A stretch of 64,000 nucleotides of DNA, from positions 1 through 64,000 of the forward strand of contig LNEM01000008.1 of the NCBI GenBank assembly GCA_001464955.1, written 5' to 3'. Made by a program: the position numbers and the translations under genes. This DNA comes from Rhizobiales bacterium Ga0077537 (GTDB lineage: Bacteria; Pseudomonadota; Alphaproteobacteria; Rhizobiales; Hyphomicrobiaceae). Of the stretch, positions 60,952 through 64,000 are shown in pieces (the first letter of the stretch is position 1; each line of letters opens with the position of its first letter). Below the pieces are notes generated by a model that saw only the letters and a program-made list of their open reading frames with translations, ran no database searches and was not told the DNA's origin.

Positions 60952-62727
60952 ATGGGCATGGCCAAGAAGAGCAAGACGACTTCGGGCGGCGACGACGCCC
61001 TGCCGCCCGGACAGCGGGCCGCAAGCGGTTATCTCAGAGGTCTTCAGAACTACGGGGACCCGGATTTCTCCGTCTACCTGCGCCGCGCCTTCGCACGGTC
61101 CATGGGCTACTCGATGGACGAGTTGCAGCGCCCGGTGATCGGCATCGCCAACACCTACAGCCGGTTCAATCCGTGCCACCGGCATTTCCCTGAACTCGTC
61201 GAGGCGACCAAGCGCGGCATCCAGTCGGCCGGGGGGCTGGCGATGGAGTTCCCGACGATCTCGGTGCACGAATCCACGCTCGCGCCCAACTCCATGAAGT
61301 TCCGCAACCTCATGGCCATGGACAGCGAGGAAATGATCCGCGCGCAGCCCATGGACGCCGTCGTGCTGATGGGCGGTTGCGACAAGACGGTTCCGGCGCA
61401 GCTCATGGGCGCCGCCAGCGCCGGCAAACCCGCGATCCAGCTGATCGGAGGGCCGCAGATGACCGGGCGCTACCGTGAGCACCGGGTCGGCGCCTGCACC
61501 GACTGCCGCAAGTTCTGGGTCGAGTATCGCGCAGGCGGCATGTCGAAGCCGGAGATCGAGGAGGCCGAGGGGCGACTCGTTACCACGGCGGGCACGTGCG
61601 CCGTCATGGGCACGGCCTCGACCATGGCCGCCATCGCCGAGGCGCTCGGCATGACACTGCCCGGGACGGCTGCGATCCCGGCCGTGCACGCCGACCGGCT
61701 GAGAGCGGCGGAGGCGACGGGAGCTGCCGCCGTGCGCCTCGCCGCATCGAAACTGACACCTGACAAGATCATCACGCAGAAGTCGCTCGACAACGCGACG
61801 CGCGTCCTGCTCGCGCTCGGCGGGTCGACGAACGGCGTCGTGCATCTCGCAGCGATCGCCGGGCGGCTCGGGCTGTCGCTCGATCTGCATCGATTCAACG
61901 AGCTTTCCGATACGACGCCGGTGCTCGCGGCCGTGAAGCCGGTCGGCAACGAGTTCTACATGGAGGACTTCTACGCGGCCGGCGGCATCGGCGCGGTGCT
62001 CCGCGAGCTGAAGCCGCTGCTGCATCTCGACTGCATGACGGTCGCCGGAGAGACGCTCGGTGATCGCTTGACGGCCGACGAGGCGCTGTGGGTCGACCGG
62101 CGCGTCATCAAGACGGCCGCGGACCCGATCGAGCCCGAGGGCGGGCTGGTCGCGCTCTTCGGGACGCTGGCGCCGGATGGCGCGATCATCAAGCGCTCGG
62201 CGGCGACACCGGAACTCTTCGAGAAAACCGGCCGCGCGGTCGTGTTCACCGGGCTCGACGACATGAATGCGCGCGTCGACGATCCTGACCTCGACGTCAC
62301 GGCCGACGATTTCCTGGTCCTCCAGAACGTCGGGCCGGCGTCGCCGGCGGCGATGCCCGAGGCCGGCTTCCTGCCTATTCCGAAGAAGCTGCTTCGGGCC
62401 GGCGTGAAGGACATGGTGCGGATGTCGGACGCGCGCATGTCGGGCACCGCCTACGGCACGATCATCCTCCACATCGCGCCGGAATCGCACATCGGCGGAC
62501 CGCTCGCGCTGGTCAGGACCGGCGACATGATCCGTCTCTCCGTCAAGGAGCGGCGGCTGGATCTTCTCGTCGACGAGGCGGAGCTGGCCGAGCGGCGCGC
62601 CGTGTGGGCCAAGGAGGCGCGGCCGCTGCCGGAGCGCGGTTACGACCGGCTGTTTCGTGAGAACGTGCTGCAGGCTCCGAAAGGGGCCGACTTCGGCTTT
62701 CTCGTTCCGAAGGCGCGCTCGACCTAG
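60952..62727 (+). CDS. IlvD/Edd-family dehydratase, sugar-acid type
   Basis: The 591-residue protein has the family cysteines for an iron-sulfur cluster: NPCHRHFP (C75), GGCDKTVPAQ (C143) and AGTCAVMGTAST (C216). It also has GACTDCRKF, which points to the sugar-acid dehydratase branch rather than true dihydroxyacid dehydratase (ilvD). It would remove water from an aldonate such as arabinonate or xylonate. The ATG at 60952 or 60958 starts it, with GAGG upstream. It is divergent from the papain-like gene. Confidence 0.88.
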   Translation: MGMAKKSKTTSGGDDALPPGQRAASGYLRGLQNYGDPDFSVYLRRAFARSMGYSMDELQRPVIGIANTYSRFNPCHRHFPELVEATKRGIQSAGGLAMEFPTISVHESTLAPNSMKFRNLMAMDSEEMIRAQPMDAVVLMGGCDKTVPAQLMGAASAGKPAIQLIGGPQMTGRYREHRVGACTDCRKFWVEYRAGGMSKPEIEEAEGRLVTTAGTCAVMGTASTMAAIAEALGMTLPGTAAIPAVHADRLRAAEATGAAAVRLAASKLTPDKIITQKSLDNATRVLLALGGSTNGVVHLAAIAGRLGLSLDLHRFNELSDTTPVLAAVKPVGNEFYMEDFYAAGGIGAVLRELKPLLHLDCMTVAGETLGDRLTADEALWVDRRVIKTAADPIEPEGGLVALFGTLAPDGAIIKRSAATPELFEKTGRAVVFTGLDDMNARVDDPDLDVTADDFLVLQNVGPASPAAMPEAGFLPIPKKLLRAGVKDMVRMSDARMSGTAYGTIILHIAPESHIGGPLALVRTGDMIRLSVKERRLDLLVDEAELAERRAVWAKEARPLPERGYDRLFRENVLQAPKGADFGFLVPKARST

Positions 62728-62867
62728 GCGCTGCGGCGCACCGGGTCCCGACCCTGCTTCGGGGGGCGCGCCCAGCAACGACCGTCGCCTTTGCGGGCTC
62801 GCCCCGGCGCGATATTGGTGCTTGAGCGAAAGTCACCTGTTGCCGATTCCCATGGAGCGAACCTCTC

Positions 62868-64000
62868 ATGATGCAATGGAGCCCCGGTAGCGACCCTGAG
62901 CGGAAAGTGGCGGCGGCGCTCGCGCACGCCAAGCTCGAGGCCGTGTCGTTCGATGACGCAATCGACAAGCTCGTGAACGTCTACTACGGGTTCCGCTCGG
63001 CTTACGACGCCTGCGTCAAGGAGAAGACGGCGTTTATCGGAAAGCTCGCGACGACCGAGGCCGAGCGTGAAGGCTACAGGACGAGCTATGACGTCGTCGT
63101 GGAAGAGCGCGGCGAGCTCGTTCGCAAGCTCAGCTCGCTCGAGTCCGAGCGCGATGGATACCGGCGGAGCTACGAGGCGGTCATGGGCCAGCGCGGAGCA
63201 CTGAGGGAGAAAGTTGCGCAACTGGAGGCCGAGCTGGAGGCTTCAAGAGGGGAGACGACGCGATCCCAAGTTGCGCCAGCCGCAGACGCCGACGGAATGC
63301 GTGACGTTCTGCACAATCTGAGCCGGATCGAAACGGCGCTGTCGCTGGCTGCAGCGTCGGGTCTCGCCTCACCCGACACGGTATTTCCCGGTCGGCCACA
63401 ACCAGGCTCCGCGCCCACCTACGTCATCTGCAATTCGATACCCAAGGCGGGCACCTACCTCATCACTGAACTCGTCAAGGCCCTGGGCGGGCACACCGAC
63501 ATCGGCTACCACACCTACTCGAACTCACTCGCACGGCGCTCCGACAACGGCGTGTTCGATGCCGAGCGGCGGCTCGGCAGCGGTCTTTGGGCACGCGCCT
63601 TGCCGGCTGGCTACTATTGCGCGTCGCATGCCGAGTACGACGGGATGCTGGAACTCGCCCTGATGCAGCGACCAGAACACAAGATGCTGTTCATCATCCG
63701 AGACCCGCGTGATCTCGTCATCAGCTGGGTCGATTTCGTCTACAGTTCGGCGTCGTACAAGAAGATGCGCCGATGGAACGCCTACTCCAGTACCATGGGA
63801 GCCGCCAGCTATCCGGACGACGAGAGCCGTATCGCCAGCTCGATCGCGTCCCTCTCACGCACCGGTCTCGACGGCTACTATCCGTGGATCGACTCGCCTG
63901 CCTGTTGCGTCATCAGGTTCGAAGATCTCTACAGCGAGCTGAGTGGCATCGTCGACGAGCGCACCGCAACGCCGCATGTGGATCGCATCTGCGCCTACCT
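62868..64000 (+). CDS. sulfotransferase-domain protein with N-terminal coiled-coil repeats (runs off right edge)
   Basis: An open frame from ATG 62868 continues to the window end (377 codons). GGAG lies about ten bases upstream. Residues about 43-126 form three tandem 28-residue repeats (GFRSAYDACV..., GYRTSYDVVV..., GYRRSYEAVM...), each four heptads, predicted coiled coil. From about residue 190 a sulfotransferase domain begins: the PAPS loop NSIPKAGTYLI and the 3'-phosphate motif FIIRDPRDLVISWVDF. The C-terminus is missing. The coiled coil may oligomerise or anchor the enzyme to a glycan machine. Confidence 0.82.
   Translation, partial: MMQWSPGSDPERKVAAALAHAKLEAVSFDDAIDKLVNVYYGFRSAYDACVKEKTAFIGKLATTEAEREGYRTSYDVVVEERGELVRKLSSLESERDGYRRSYEAVMGQRGALREKVAQLEAELEASRGETTRSQVAPAADADGMRDVLHNLSRIETALSLAAASGLASPDTVFPGRPQPGSAPTYVICNSIPKAGTYLITELVKALGGHTDIGYHTYSNSLARRSDNGVFDAERRLGSGLWARALPAGYYCASHAEYDGMLELALMQRPEHKMLFIIRDPRDLVISWVDFVYSSASYKKMRRWNAYSSTMGAASYPDDESRIASSIASLSRTGLDGYYPWIDSPACCVIRFEDLYSELSGIVDERTATPHVDRICAY

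Noticed and set aside
60316-62778. 820-residue ORF on the minus strand
   Set aside because: Only the last 167 residues look like a protein; the rest is the antisense shadow of the IlvD/Edd gene, rich in Arg, His and Gly.

Overview
The window is GC-rich, densely coded DNA that looks like an alphaproteobacterial chromosome, most likely Hyphomicrobiales (Rhizobiales). The support is gene content and order: an M48 protease - DsbA - aroQ - accB - accC - aat run, tRNA-Val followed by surE and an NlpD-like gene, a MarR - OmpR regulator - EnvZ-like kinase set beside ilvE, two aspartic proteases of the TIGR02281 type, and both tripartite tricarboxylate (TctABC) and TRAP (DctPQM) uptake systems. I cannot name a genus. 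No rRNA, insertion sequence, CRISPR array or replication origin was seen.

Layout. 1-1.5 kb: a less GC-rich block of small unknown genes, including two related membrane zinc-ribbon proteins. 1.9-5.1 kb: tctB-tctA-tctC. 5.2-7.9 kb: a membrane J-domain protein and two unknown genes, ending at tRNA-Glu. 8.1-15.2 kb: a surface-polysaccharide cassette (cupin, FkbM methyltransferase, C-methyltransferase-like protein, Gfo/Idh oxidoreductase, GT2 glycosyltransferase, ABC-2 permease and ATPase) lying exactly between tRNA-Glu and tRNA-Met. 15.4-24 kb: an aminotransferase, then the M48/DsbA/aroQ/accBC/aat housekeeping run and a GMC oxidoreductase.

24.2-28.6 kb is the accessory stretch of most interest. 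It holds a TPR protein, a DUF6065-like protein, a 64-residue peptide gene with three exact-period repeats ending in GDGL-x-PW, two long tandem hairpins and a sulfotransferase. The peptide gene has a strong ribosome binding site and lies just upstream of the DUF6065-like gene on the same strand, with a stem-loop between them. This resembles a precursor/processing-enzyme pair of a ribosomally made, modified peptide (RiPP-like), and I know of no described family with this repeat. That function is inference.

28.7-47.5 kb is mostly core metabolism and signalling: an HIBADH-type dehydrogenase, ilvE, the MarR/response regulator/kinase set, a NYN/LOTUS protein, phosphomannomutase, paired aspartic proteases, a PleC/DivJ-like kinase, GST, an MBL hydrolase, a UDG-family protein, tRNA-Val and surE. 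47.7-60.3 kb: NlpD-like divisome factor, acetamidase/formamidase, two sugar-acid dehydrogenases, two 2OG-Fe(II) oxygenases, an ELM1-like protein, an Lrp regulator, an AEC exporter and the TRAP operon. 60.3-64 kb: a possible papain-like protein, an IlvD/Edd dehydratase and a sulfotransferase with a repeated coiled coil that runs off the right edge.
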